Positions 41,281-49,689 of a DNA stretch of 64,000 nt are shown one piece after another (position 1 is the first letter of the stretch; each line of letters begins with the position of its first letter). Made by a program: the position numbers and the translations under genes. The stretch spans positions 1 through 64,000 of the forward strand of contig JAQGOP010000027.1 of NCBI GenBank assembly GCA_028293545.1, written 5' to 3'. The notes under the pieces were generated by a model. That model was given only the letters and a program-made list of their open reading frames with translations, was not told the DNA's origin and made no database searches. Source of the DNA: Verrucomicrobiota bacterium (lineage in GTDB: Bacteria > Verrucomicrobiota > Verrucomicrobiia > Opitutales > Opitutaceae).

Positions 41281-43395
41281 ATGACTTTGTTTGGCCTGCA
41301 CTGGATCGATTCGCTCATATTAATCGCCTATATCATCGCAGTGCTGGCCATCGGGAAGGCGCATTCCGGCAACGTCAAAGGCGAGAACGATTTCTTCCTC
41401 GGCGGCCGCTCCCTTGGCAAGTGGTTCCAGTTTTTCCTCAGTTTCGGCAACATGACCGACCCGGGCCAGGCGACGACCACCGCCAGCTCGGTCTATCGCC
41501 AGGGAGCCGGGGGCGCGTGGCTGGCGCTGATCACGCTTTTCCTGACGCCATATTATTGGTTCACCAATGTCTGGTTCCGTCGCGTGCGGCTCACGACAAT
41601 GGCGGATCTTTTCCAGGACCGTTTTGGCCGCCGGTTCCTCGCGACGCTGTATGCGATCAGCACGATCCTGATGGCGGTCGTCGGCATCGCCGGCGGCAAC
41701 GTCGTCGCGCTGAAAACGCTGCAGCCGATGATGGTCAAGCCGGAGTCGGCCTACACGCAGGTCGAACGCCAGCAGGTGAACGATTTCCAGGAGTTCAGCC
41801 AGCTGCGGAAGGAACGCGTCGCGGCCGAATTGTCGCCGGAAAAGATGTCGCGGTATTCGGTACTGAAGGATTTCTACGACCGCGGACAACTCCAGCCGTA
41901 CATTTCCTACCTGTCCCCCGTCCCGTTCTATCTGGTTTCGTCGCTGCTCGTCGCGATTTTCGTGATGCTCGGCGGGCTCAAGGCGTCGGCGGTGGTCGAT
42001 GCGGTGCAAGCCGTCCTCGTGATCGTGATTTCGCTCGTGCTGATCCCTTTTGGGCTGGCGAAGATCGGCGGGGTCGCGGGCCTGCACGCGAAGGTGCCGG
42101 CGGTGATGTTCAATGTTTTCGGCGGGGGCAACGCCAGCGAGTACACGTGGTATTCCATCGGCGCGCTGCTGCTTGTCCAGCTGGTGGGCATCGTGGGCTC
42201 GCAGGCGAGCATGACGATCGCCGGGTCGGCGAAGAACGAGTACGCCGCGCGCATCGGTGCGATCACCGGCGGTTTCAGCAAGCGGTTCGTGACGATCGCG
42301 TGGTGCTTCTGCGGACTGATCGCGATCGCGCTGTTCGGGCCCAACCTTTCCGATCCGGACCAGACCTGGGGGCTGCTCACCCGCGCGCTGCTGCCGGTGG
42401 GTTTGATCGGCGTGATGATCGTCGGCATCCTCGGCGGCAAGCTGGCGCTGCTGGGCGCGGGTTCCGTGGTGCTCGCGGGCCTCGTCGTGAAGAACCTCTA
42501 CGAGCCGGTCTTCCCGGGAAAATCGGAGAAGCACTACATGACGGTCGCGCGGATCACGGTGCCGGTGATGCTCGGCCTCGGGATTGGCATCGGGCTTTAC
42601 CTGAACAGCGTCGTGGCGCTCCTGAAATTCGCGATCGTGCTGCTCGCGGTGTGGGGCGTGCCGATCACGTTGATCTTCCTGTGGCGCCGCCTCACGGAAA
42701 CCGCGGTGCGCGTGCAGGTCATCGCGACCCTGATCTTCATCGCGGTGATTCCATGGCTCGTGTCCTCGATCCCGGCGTTGGCGCGCTCGGCGACGCTGAC
42801 GGCGATGACGGAGGAGCGGACCGTGACGCATGAGTCGGCGGCGACGGCGGACGATGTCGCGTCAGGGCATGCCAAGGCGGTCGGCGAGACGTTCACGCGC
42901 ACGCAGGTGATCGAGCCGGTTTCGGTTTATTTCGAAGAGGGCGTGGTGCGCACGAACCCGCATGACCTGTCGTCCCCGAAGACGGGGAGGGGCCTGTTCC
43001 GCACGGAGGTTTACCTGCTTCATTTATTGGGCGTCGACGTGACGAAGTTTCGCCCGGCGGGCCTGATGACGACGCGTTATGTCGTCGATGCATTGCTGCC
43101 GATCGTGCTCCTGGTCGTGGTCAGCCTGTTGACGCAGCCCACGGATCCGAAACGCGTGGCGCGTTTTTATGTGCGCCTGAAGACCCCGGTGGCGGAGACC
43201 TTGGAACAGGACGCGATCGAGGTCGAAAAGAGCTATGCGGATCCGACGCGCTTCGACGCCCGAAAACTTTTCCCGCGGAGCAATTGGGAGTTCACGAAAT
43301 GGGATCGCACCGACACGATGGGGTTCCTGGCGTGCTGCGGCCTCGTGGGCTTCATCCTGGTGTTCTTCAAAGCGGTGCTGGCCTTCGGCGCCTGA
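41281..43395 (+). CDS. Sodium:solute symporter family transporter
   Basis: 704-aa SSS-family permease. The LeuT-type core of about 13 helices spans 5-520: GENDFFLGGRSLGKWFQFFL (sodium-site region of helix 2), GNMTDPGQATTTASSVYRQG and GGLKASAVVDAVQAVLVI. A hydrophilic segment of about 80 residues between helices 4 and 5 and another (about 510-600) near the end are longer than in typical members. It would co-import a solute with Na+; the solute is unknown. The preceding 218 bases have no gene but hold a palindromic ACGTGGCGCCACGT at 41139. Confidence 0.9.
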   Translation: MTLFGLHWIDSLILIAYIIAVLAIGKAHSGNVKGENDFFLGGRSLGKWFQFFLSFGNMTDPGQATTTASSVYRQGAGGAWLALITLFLTPYYWFTNVWFRRVRLTTMADLFQDRFGRRFLATLYAISTILMAVVGIAGGNVVALKTLQPMMVKPESAYTQVERQQVNDFQEFSQLRKERVAAELSPEKMSRYSVLKDFYDRGQLQPYISYLSPVPFYLVSSLLVAIFVMLGGLKASAVVDAVQAVLVIVISLVLIPFGLAKIGGVAGLHAKVPAVMFNVFGGGNASEYTWYSIGALLLVQLVGIVGSQASMTIAGSAKNEYAARIGAITGGFSKRFVTIAWCFCGLIAIALFGPNLSDPDQTWGLLTRALLPVGLIGVMIVGILGGKLALLGAGSVVLAGLVVKNLYEPVFPGKSEKHYMTVARITVPVMLGLGIGIGLYLNSVVALLKFAIVLLAVWGVPITLIFLWRRLTETAVRVQVIATLIFIAVIPWLVSSIPALARSATLTAMTEERTVTHESAATADDVASGHAKAVGETFTRTQVIEPVSVYFEEGVVRTNPHDLSSPKTGRGLFRTEVYLLHLLGVDVTKFRPAGLMTTRYVVDALLPIVLLVVVSLLTQPTDPKRVARFYVRLKTPVAETLEQDAIEVEKSYADPTRFDARKLFPRSNWEFTKWDRTDTMGFLACCGLVGFILVFFKAVLAFGA

Positions 43396-43396
43396 A

Positions 43397-43583
43397 GTAG
43401 CGCAGGCGGCCCGCCTGCTTGGGGAAATTAGCGAATGGCGAGCGGGCAAATGCACCGGAAACGTCGCGCCATGTCTTCGACTGGCTCCGTTATGCGTTTC
43501 AATCACTGGGGCCGCAGGTTTGTAGCTGGCGCCCGTAGTGGAACCCGGCCGCAGCCCCGGAGCAGGCGGGCCGCCTGCGCTAC
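43397..43583. repeat. REP pair enclosing a type C palindrome
   Basis: Plus REP 43397-43419 begins 2 bases after the symporter stop; minus REP 43561-43583. Inner block includes TCTTCGACTGGCTCCGTTAT and CGCAGGTTTGTAGC, shared with 37.4 and 49.8 kb. Confidence 0.82.
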
Positions 43584-43634
43584 TTTCTCCGTCGCGGTAG
43601 GCAAAAAATCGGGTCGCCCGGAGGTGGACGCTTG

Positions 43635-44606
43635 ATGTCTGCCCGGAAATATTCAGTCATGGGCCTGATGAGCTCATCTCGCTTCCTGTTTGGTCGCCGT
43701 GCATGGGTGTGGTTGATCGGCCTTGCTCCGCTGCTGAGCCTGCGGGGGGCGGATGACATTGCGACGCAGGTGATCCCGGACCTGCCGCCCGCCTGGGTGG
43801 CTTGGAACCAAAGCGAGGCCGCCCGTGGCTTTCGGGCTTCGATCGAGAAGTTTACGAAAAAAGTTTCGGCGACCAGCCGGCTTGCTTTTGAAATCCCGCG
43901 GCTGGGCATCGACATGATTTTCGTGCCGCCGGGGAAGTTTGAGATGGGCGAGGACGGGAGCGAGGAGGACGAGCACCCGGAAACGGCGGTGACCATCACG
44001 CGTGGTTTCTGGCTCGGTCGCTTCGAAATCACCCAGGAGGAATGGAAGTACGTGATGGAAGCGAACCCGCGGTTGACGAAGTTCGAATTGAATCCGAGCA
44101 CGTACAAGGGCGCCCAGCGCCCGGTCGAATTCATCTCATGGAAGGCGGCGAACGAATTCTGCAAATACGTCAATGACCGGGAATACAACGCGGGGCGGTT
44201 GCCGCGTGGCTACGTGTACCGCCTGCCCACCGAGGCGGAGTGGGAGCATGCATGCCGGTTGGGCCTGAAGGAGAATAACCTGGGGGTCCGACCGAACACG
44301 GGTTGGTACAACGTCACGCCGAAGGAAGGAACCCACCCGGTTGGCCAAAAATCCGCGGACCTGCTTGGCCTGCACGACATGTTCGGGAACGTGGCGGAGT
44401 GGTGTTCCGACTGGTTCGGCACCTATGTGGGCAAGCCGGTGGCCGACCCGGTGGGCCCGGAAAAAGGGGATTTTCGCGTCGCGCGTGGCGGGTGTTGGAA
44501 CGACATCGCCTACGGCTGCCGCCCGGGCTACCGCTCCGGCGCCGAGGACATCGTGCGCAGCGCCGGCATCGGCATGCGCCTCGCGCTCGCGCCCGAGATC
44601 AAGTAG
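43635..44606 (+). CDS. SUMF1/FGE-sulfatase-domain protein
   Basis: 323 aa. After an N-terminal leader with a hydrophobic stretch (WVWLIGLAPLLSL), the formylglycine-generating-enzyme fold runs from about 90: MIFVPPGKFEMGEDGSEEDE, FWLGRFEITQEEWKYVM, RPVEFISWKAANEFCKY, YRLPTEAEWEHAC, GLHDMFGNVAEWCSDWF and RVARGGCWND. Of the two catalytic Cys of true FGE, only the second seems kept (YGCRPGYRS), the first reading Asp, so sulfatase activation is unlikely. Probably an exported enzyme or binding protein. Stop codon TAG is within a REP. Confidence 0.87.
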   Translation: MSARKYSVMGLMSSSRFLFGRRAWVWLIGLAPLLSLRGADDIATQVIPDLPPAWVAWNQSEAARGFRASIEKFTKKVSATSRLAFEIPRLGIDMIFVPPGKFEMGEDGSEEDEHPETAVTITRGFWLGRFEITQEEWKYVMEANPRLTKFELNPSTYKGAQRPVEFISWKAANEFCKYVNDREYNAGRLPRGYVYRLPTEAEWEHACRLGLKENNLGVRPNTGWYNVTPKEGTHPVGQKSADLLGLHDMFGNVAEWCSDWFGTYVGKPVADPVGPEKGDFRVARGGCWNDIAYGCRPGYRSGAEDIVRSAGIGMRLALAPEIK

Positions 44607-44891
44607 CGCAGGCGGCCCGCCTGCTCAGGAAAAGTAGCGAGTAGCGAGTAGCGGGTAGCGAGTATTCCGGGAAACCCCCATTTGAACAGAAGACAACGAA
44701 GGTAACGAAGTGGTCCCGGTCGGCGGAATCGCTCGTGCCCTAAACGATGTAGGTTTCGAAGGGTTCCAATCCCACACACCGTCAATGGCACGATGGGTTT
44801 CGCGAACCCGAACCTCTTCGTTTCCTTCGTTCCCTTCTGTTCAAATGGATTCGGGTTCGACGCCCCGGAGCAGGCGGGCCGCCTGCGCTAC
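44603..44891. repeat. Composite palindromic element, type A
   Basis: Plus REP 44603-44625 and minus REP 44869-44891 flank arms CATTTGAACAGAAGACAACG and its complement. Both REPs overlap stop codons, of the SUMF1 gene on the left and the lipoprotein gene on the right. A short direct repeat GTAGCGAGTAGCG lies at 44634-44660. Confidence 0.88.
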
Positions 44892-45331
44892 TTCGACTCT
44901 TCCATCGCCTCGACGCGGCCGTCCTTGAAGATGATCCGAATCGTTTCCTCGGTGAGCTCCTGGTAGACGTCGGAAAAAACCGGCTCGAGGTAGACGTAGG
45001 TCGCGCCGCTGCGTGAATCGCGCACGAAGCGGCGGCGATATCCGACATGGGCGGTGCCGGCATATTCGTCGTACGTGCTGGTGTAGATCCACGTCTCGGT
45101 CTGGCCCTGGCCAGTGACGTGTTCCTTGCGTTCATCGGGTTGGCCCAGCGCGATGTAAACCATGTCCTTCGTGTAGCCCACTTCGACCCGGCCCTTGCGG
45201 AGTTTTTCCTGCGTCGGGGCGTCGAGCCCGGCAAAGGTCGCAGACTTTTCCTTGATCCGGCTGTCGATGGTGCTGCATCCCGCGGCGAGCAGGGCCAGCA
45301 GGACGAGGGGCAGAAAATTGCGGAATTTCAT
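44888..45331 (-). CDS. Lipoprotein of SmpA/BamE-like type
   Basis: 147 aa with lipobox LLAAGCS (Cys 19) and a small alpha/beta domain: LRKGRVEVGYTKDMVYIALG is the classic two-helix start of BamE/SmpA folds, followed by TWIYTSTYDEY. BamE-type proteins assist outer-membrane protein assembly, but many unrelated lipoproteins share this fold. Stop codon TAG is inside the REP. Confidence 0.75.
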   Translation of the reverse strand: MKFRNFLPLVLLALLAAGCSTIDSRIKEKSATFAGLDAPTQEKLRKGRVEVGYTKDMVYIALGQPDERKEHVTGQGQTETWIYTSTYDEYAGTAHVGYRRRFVRDSRSGATYVYLEPVFSDVYQELTEETIRIIFKDGRVEAMEESK

Positions 45332-45404
45332 AGGGGAAGTACGCGCACGCTGCCGCAGATTTTACGGTCTGGCAAGGAGCCGGGCGCGCTTTCAACCTCG
45401 GGGA

Positions 45405-46175
45405 ATGATCCAGCCTGGATTGGTTTCCATCACGTTCCGCGCCTTGTCTCCCGCGCAGGTCATCGCGCTGGTGCGCGAGGCGGGACTCCGGGGGATCGAG
45501 TGGGGCGGCGACATCCATGTCCCGCATGGTAACGCTGCGCGGGCGCGCGAAACCCGCGAGCTGACCCTCGAGGCCGGCCTCGAAGTCGCCGCCTACGGCA
45601 GCTACTACCGCGCCGGCCAGAGCGAATCGTCGGGACTTTCGTTTTCCGCGGTGCTCGAGAGCGCGATCGAACTTGGCGCGCCGACGGTGCGCGTCTGGGC
45701 CGGCGCCACGGGCTCCGCCGCCGCCGACGCCGCCACGCGCGAGCGGGTTTCGGCGGACTTGCGCCGCATCGCCGCGCTCGCGCAAGCCGCGCAGGTTTCA
45801 GTGTCGTTGGAATTTCATAACGGCACGTTGACCGATACTGCGGACTCCACCCTGCAGCTGCTCAAGGCGGTGGATCACGCGAATCTCTTCACCTACTGGC
45901 AGCCGCCCCTCGATCGTGGCACCGAGGATTGCCTCGCTGACCTGGGGCGCCTGCTGCCGCGGGTGACAAACGTGCACGTTTACCACTGGCGACCGGCGTC
46001 GACAGATCGCCTGCCCCTGGCCGAGGGCGCGGAGCGCTGGAGCCGGTTCCTGGCGCTGGCCGAAAAGGCGCCGGGCGATCGGTATGCCATGCTCGAGTTT
46101 GTCGAGGCCGACGCGCCGGCGAATTTCCTCCGCGACGCCTCCACCTTGAAGGCGTGGCTCAAGGCTCAGAAGTAG
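45405..46175 (+). CDS. Sugar phosphate isomerase/epimerase family protein
   Basis: 256-aa xylose-isomerase-like TIM barrel: LVSITFRALSPAQVIALVRE, GIEWGGDIHVPHG, VRVWAGATGS, VSLEFHNGTLTDT (metal-binding Glu and His), VHVYHWRP and AMLEFVEADA (final Glu). A metal-dependent aldose-ketose isomerase or epimerase is expected; substrate unknown. ATG 45405 starts just before strand 1. Stop codon TAG is in a REP variant. Confidence 0.82.
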   Translation: MIQPGLVSITFRALSPAQVIALVREAGLRGIEWGGDIHVPHGNAARARETRELTLEAGLEVAAYGSYYRAGQSESSGLSFSAVLESAIELGAPTVRVWAGATGSAAADAATRERVSADLRRIAALAQAAQVSVSLEFHNGTLTDTADSTLQLLKAVDHANLFTYWQPPLDRGTEDCLADLGRLLPRVTNVHVYHWRPASTDRLPLAEGAERWSRFLALAEKAPGDRYAMLEFVEADAPANFLRDASTLKAWLKAQK

Positions 46176-46194
46176 CGCAGGCAGGATGCCTTCG
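46172..46194 (+). repeat. REP-like palindrome, variant core
   Basis: GTAGCGCAGGCAGGATGCCT: same foot and flank as the others but the stem is GGCA..TGCC instead of GGCGG..CCGCC, as in the 54.2-54.6 kb cluster. Confidence 0.7.
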
Positions 46195-46295
46195 CTCCGC
46201 CCAGCCCGCGTTCGCGACTCCGGGTGGAACGCGTGTGTCTGCCCGGCGTTTACGCGGTCAGAATCGTCCCGCGAAGGAGACATCGCGCCGCACCT

Positions 46296-47000
46296 TCAGG
46301 CAAACGCGCCCGCGGCCTGCACCAGCGCACGGGCCAGCGGCGGGACTTCGCCCTTGAGCGCGCGGCGCTCGGATTGAAACAACGTGCCGATGAAAAACGG
46401 GTGTTCGCCGGCGGGTAATTCCGCGCCGCGGATTTCGCCGGTTTCATCGAACGCGGTGAACTTCAGGCCCGCCCGCTCCAGTTGCGCACGATACAGTGGA
46501 TTCACGCCGTAACGGCAGTGGTAGCCCTCCGTCGTGGCGTCGCATCCATAAATTTCCCGCAGGCGGCTGCCCGCGGTGAAGCGCAGCGCGCTGGTTTGCT
46601 CGACGAGCGAACAGGCCAGCGGCTCGACAACCAGCGCGGGCCCGTCGGGATTGGTTTCGGCATGGTCAGCTGCGGCGATCCCCGCGCGGTTGCGCGCGAA
46701 CTCGATGACCAGGTGTTGAAACCCGCCGCAGCTCCCGAGCAAAGGACGTTTGGTCTCCCGGGCCCAGCGAATGGCATCCAATACGCCGGCCATGTTTTCG
46801 TACGGGCTGCGCGGCACGACCCAGACGGCGGAATAGTTCGCGAGATCGCGCGCCGGATCCCGCAGTTCGCGGGTGTGAACCCAAGTCCATCCGACCGCTG
46901 CGCCCGCGTCCCCATTCGCGAGCTCAAGCGCGCGCGGGATCGCGCGGTGGGCGATCACCTCCGCCGAGTAGTCACCGACGAGCGCGATCGAGGGTTTCAT
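46296..47000 (-). CDS. CTP-synthase C-terminal-like amidotransferase domain protein
   Basis: 234-aa stand-alone class I glutamine-amidotransferase fold related to the glutaminase half of CTP synthase: MKPSIALVGDYSAEVIAHRA, the nucleophile elbow GSCGGFQHLVIEFARN (Cys about 93), and HPFFIGTLFQSE near the end. In active enzymes the last motif reads FHPE; here the His position is Gln, so glutaminase activity is doubtful. No synthase domain is fused or adjacent. It belongs to the small CTP-synthase-C-terminal-related group of unknown function. Confidence 0.82.
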   Translation of the reverse strand: MKPSIALVGDYSAEVIAHRAIPRALELANGDAGAAVGWTWVHTRELRDPARDLANYSAVWVVPRSPYENMAGVLDAIRWARETKRPLLGSCGGFQHLVIEFARNRAGIAAADHAETNPDGPALVVEPLACSLVEQTSALRFTAGSRLREIYGCDATTEGYHCRYGVNPLYRAQLERAGLKFTAFDETGEIRGAELPAGEHPFFIGTLFQSERRALKGEVPPLARALVQAAGAFA

Positions 47001-47010
47001 CGAAAAGTTG

Positions 47011-47103
47011 TTTAACCACGAATGGACCCGAATCCGAGCCCGGGAATGGTCCGTCCGAGGTTGGGTGCGGATTTGGGCCGTTCGGGTCCATTCGTGGTTA
47101 AAA
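47011..47103. repeat. Type D palindromic repeat
   Basis: Arms TTTAACCACGAATGGACCCG and complement (CGGGTCCATTCGTGGTTAAA) separated by about 50 bases. Related copies at 50356-50484 and half-copies near 11470, 26549 and 58918. Confidence 0.82.
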
Positions 47104-47107
47104 AAAG

Positions 47108-48019
47108 TCAGGTCTTTTTTTGGACCTTGGCCTTCTGCGTGGTAATGATTGCGACGGCGGTGACGATCACAGCCGAGGCGACAAGGGTTCGCCCGGAGAT
47201 TGGCTCGCCCAGGATCAGCCAGCCGAGAAACACGGCGACGACCGGGTTGACGTAGGCGTAGGTTGAAACGCGGGCGGGCGACGTGTGTTTCAGCAGGTAA
47301 ACGTAAGCCGGAAACGCGATGAGCGAGCCGGCGGCGACCAAATAAACCCACGCGACGATTGGCCAGAGCGTGAGATTGTGCGGCTGGAATTCGTGGAATT
47401 CGCTACGCAATGCGCCGATCACGAGCATGAGCACTCCGCCCGTGAGCATCTGGAGCGTGGCGGCGACCAACGGTTCGGCGGCGTTGCGCGTGTAACGCGA
47501 ATAGAGCGAACCCACCGACCATGACACGCAGGCAAATATCAGCCCCGCACCGCGCCACGGATCGATCGACGCGCCCCCGGCGCCGCCGCCGATGAGAAGG
47601 ACGAGCCCGCCGAATCCCAGCGCCAGGCCGGTGATCGTGGGCCACGTCGGGCGCATTCCCTTCGGCAGCATCCAATCGAGGAGCACCATGAAAAGCGGGC
47701 TGATCGAGATGATCAGGGTCGTGATGCCGGAAGGAATCCGCTGCTCCGCCCACACGACCAGGCCGTTGCCGCCGACGAGGAGCAGGGCGCCAACAATCGT
47801 GTTGTCGAACCATTGCCGCGCCGTCGTTTTGCCGCGTCCAGTCATCGTGAGCCATGCGTACAGCAGGAGCCCGGCGACGAGAAAGCGGGCGCCCGCCATG
47901 ATGAACGGCGGCATGGACCCCACTGCGACGCGGATGGCGAGGTAGGTGCTGCCCCAAATGAGGTAAATCGCGGCGAACGCGAAAATGAGGGCGGGGCGGT
48001 TTTGTGCGAGCGCGGACAC
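47108..48019 (-). CDS. EamA/DMT-family transporter
   Basis: 303 aa from GTG 48019, which just precedes the first helix (IFAFAAIYLIWGSTYLAI). Ten helices in two EamA repeats (about 8-145 and 155-295); YIWGSTYLAIRV-type start and the second-half PVVAVFLGWLILGEPIS are typical of the YedA/RhaT-like drug/metabolite exporters. Upstream extension to 48193 enters a type A repeat, so the shorter start is preferred. Solute unknown. Confidence 0.87.
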   Translation of the reverse strand: MSALAQNRPALIFAFAAIYLIWGSTYLAIRVAVGSMPPFIMAGARFLVAGLLLYAWLTMTGRGKTTARQWFDNTIVGALLLVGGNGLVVWAEQRIPSGITTLIISISPLFMVLLDWMLPKGMRPTWPTITGLALGFGGLVLLIGGGAGGASIDPWRGAGLIFACVSWSVGSLYSRYTRNAAEPLVAATLQMLTGGVLMLVIGALRSEFHEFQPHNLTLWPIVAWVYLVAAGSLIAFPAYVYLLKHTSPARVSTYAYVNPVVAVFLGWLILGEPISGRTLVASAVIVTAVAIITTQKAKVQKKT

Positions 48020-48094
48020 GGAGGACTCGTTTGTGTGAAGTGCGCCGCGCTCCGCAACCGATGAATTTCGGCGCCTGGCAGGACGATCCGATCG

Positions 48095-48309
48095 GAATCG
48101 ATTTGAACAGAAGGCAACGAAGGTAACGAAGAGATCCCGGTGAGCGGAATCGCTCGTGCCCTTGGCGTCTGGGTTCCGAACCCTCCAAGGCATAATCGTA
48201 AAGGGCCACGAACGATTTCGCTGACCAAAACCGCTTCGTTACCTTCGTTGCCTTCTGTTCAAATGGATTGGGGGTTCGATCTCCTGAGCAGGCGGGCCGC
48301 CTGCGCTAC
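48095..48309. repeat. Composite palindromic element, type A (one REP)
   Basis: Arms ATTTGAACAGAAGGCAACGA and complement, with a minus REP at 48287-48309 but none on the left. The inner 80 bases match the copy at 32.1 kb almost base for base. Fills most of the 345-base gap 48020-48364. Confidence 0.88.
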
Positions 48310-48364
48310 TTCGGATTTCGCGGATAGCGTTGCAGCACGGGAAGGGTCGGCTTGAGTTCGAGCG

Positions 48365-48946
48365 ATGATTGCCGGCGATCTTTTCCGCGAACACGTGACG
48401 ACCATCCTCGGGCGTTTTTTTCGGCAGAACGACCGCGTGGCGCCGACGGCAGGCGAATTCGCCGCCGTTGCTTCCTCGCTTTTGGCACTGGTGGAGGAAC
48501 GCGGGCTCCCGCGTCCGCTCGCAAAATCCGAGAGCGGGGAACCCGGCGAGATGCCAGATGCCGAAATCACGCCATTGCTCGACCGCGTGCTGCAAGGCGT
48601 CGCGAAGGAATCGCGCGAAGCCCTGGCCGCGCCAGTGCGCCAGCTGGTCAAGGCCTGTTTATATCCTGAATTCAAAAAATGCCGTGACTCTTTCCGCGAG
48701 GTGGCGCCCGACGGGACCTGTCGTCGGCAGGAGCTGGCTCGCACGCGCGGGCGCATCAGCGGCGCCCACTGTGTCGATTGCCCCCACTGGGTCGCGCTGT
48801 CGCCCGCGCAGCATTGGAAATATCTGTCGCGCGAATGGCAGCCGGCGAGAAAGGACGAATTGGACGCGGGGCGTGAGGTGTTCCTCCCGGAAGATTTCCG
48901 TTCGCTCCGGATATTCCTGCATCAGCAGGCCCGGCTCGGCGTATAG
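48365..48946 (+). CDS. Hypothetical protein with Cys cluster
   Basis: 193 aa. An N-terminal helical part, then CLYPEFKKC, DGTCRRQELARTR and HCVDCPHWVAL (about 100-145), four to five Cys that could bind zinc. No family recognised. The LuxR-type regulator starts 15 bases after its stop, so the two are probably one unit. Confidence 0.72.
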   Translation: MIAGDLFREHVTTILGRFFRQNDRVAPTAGEFAAVASSLLALVEERGLPRPLAKSESGEPGEMPDAEITPLLDRVLQGVAKESREALAAPVRQLVKACLYPEFKKCRDSFREVAPDGTCRRQELARTRGRISGAHCVDCPHWVALSPAQHWKYLSREWQPARKDELDAGREVFLPEDFRSLRIFLHQQARLGV

Positions 48947-48961
48947 TCTTGAAACCGGTCG

Positions 48962-49681
48962 TTGCGCCTTTTGAGTCACTGCGTCTTGGCTACCCGCGTC
49001 GTAATTATCGAGGACGAAGCAGTTTTTCGCCACATGCTCAGCATGGCGCTGAGCCGCATGCGCGGGCTGGTCGTGGCGGGCGAGTTCGCCGACGGCAAGG
49101 TGGGCCTCGATTATTGCCTGAAGGAAAAACCGGGCCTGCTGGTCGTGGATCTTTTCCTGCCGAGCCTGCACGGCTTGGACGTCATCCGCGAAATGCGCGC
49201 ACGAGTCCCGTCGACCCGTATCCTCGTTCTCACCGGTCACCCCGACAGCGAGTTGCCCGCGCGGCTGATGACGATGGGCGTGCATGGTTTCGTGGATAAG
49301 GCGGAGCCGATCAATTACGTGATGCAGGCGGTGGAAGCGGTGATGAGCGGCGGGATGTTTTTCGCGACGAACGTGCCGCCGAAGTATGTGCAAGCCGATG
49401 CGACGGCGGCGGGGAAAGCGCCGACGCCGCTGGCTGCGCCCAAGGTGAACCCGGCCACGCCGGTGCCTTCGGTCGAGGCGGTGCAGATTTTATCGAGCCG
49501 GGAAATCGAAGTGGTGCAGCTGGTCGCCGGTGGATTCTCCTCGAAGGAAATCGCGTCGCGCCTCGACCTCAGTGTGCGCACGGTGGAAAAGCACCGCGCC
49601 AATATCATGGAGAAGATCGGCGTGCGCGAAGTCGCGAGCCTGGTCCGCTGGGCCGTGCAGGCGGGTTTGGTGAAGAGCTAA
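48962..49681 (+). CDS. LuxR-family (NarL-type) response regulator
   Basis: Up to 239 aa. Receiver domain with RVVIIEDEAVFRHML, phospho-acceptor Asp in LLVVDLFLPS and Lys in GFVDKAEPIN; a Pro/Ala-rich linker; then a LuxR DNA-binding helix-turn-helix (LSSREIEVVQLVAGGFSSKE, LSVRTVEKHRANIMEKIG). Start is uncertain: TTG 48962 or TTG 48986, the latter just before the first strand. No kinase adjoins, so it is an orphan regulator, perhaps fed by one of the hybrid kinases through the Hpt protein downstream. Confidence 0.9.
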   Translation: MRLLSHCVLATRVVIIEDEAVFRHMLSMALSRMRGLVVAGEFADGKVGLDYCLKEKPGLLVVDLFLPSLHGLDVIREMRARVPSTRILVLTGHPDSELPARLMTMGVHGFVDKAEPINYVMQAVEAVMSGGMFFATNVPPKYVQADATAAGKAPTPLAAPKVNPATPVPSVEAVQILSSREIEVVQLVAGGFSSKEIASRLDLSVRTVEKHRANIMEKIGVREVASLVRWAVQAGLVKS

Positions 49682-49689
49682 GATTGGCA

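Noticed and set aside
40710-42833. Long plus-strand frame crossing the protease and symporter genes
   Set aside because: It overlaps real genes on both strands, and its translation is rich in Arg/Gly/Ala without any family features.
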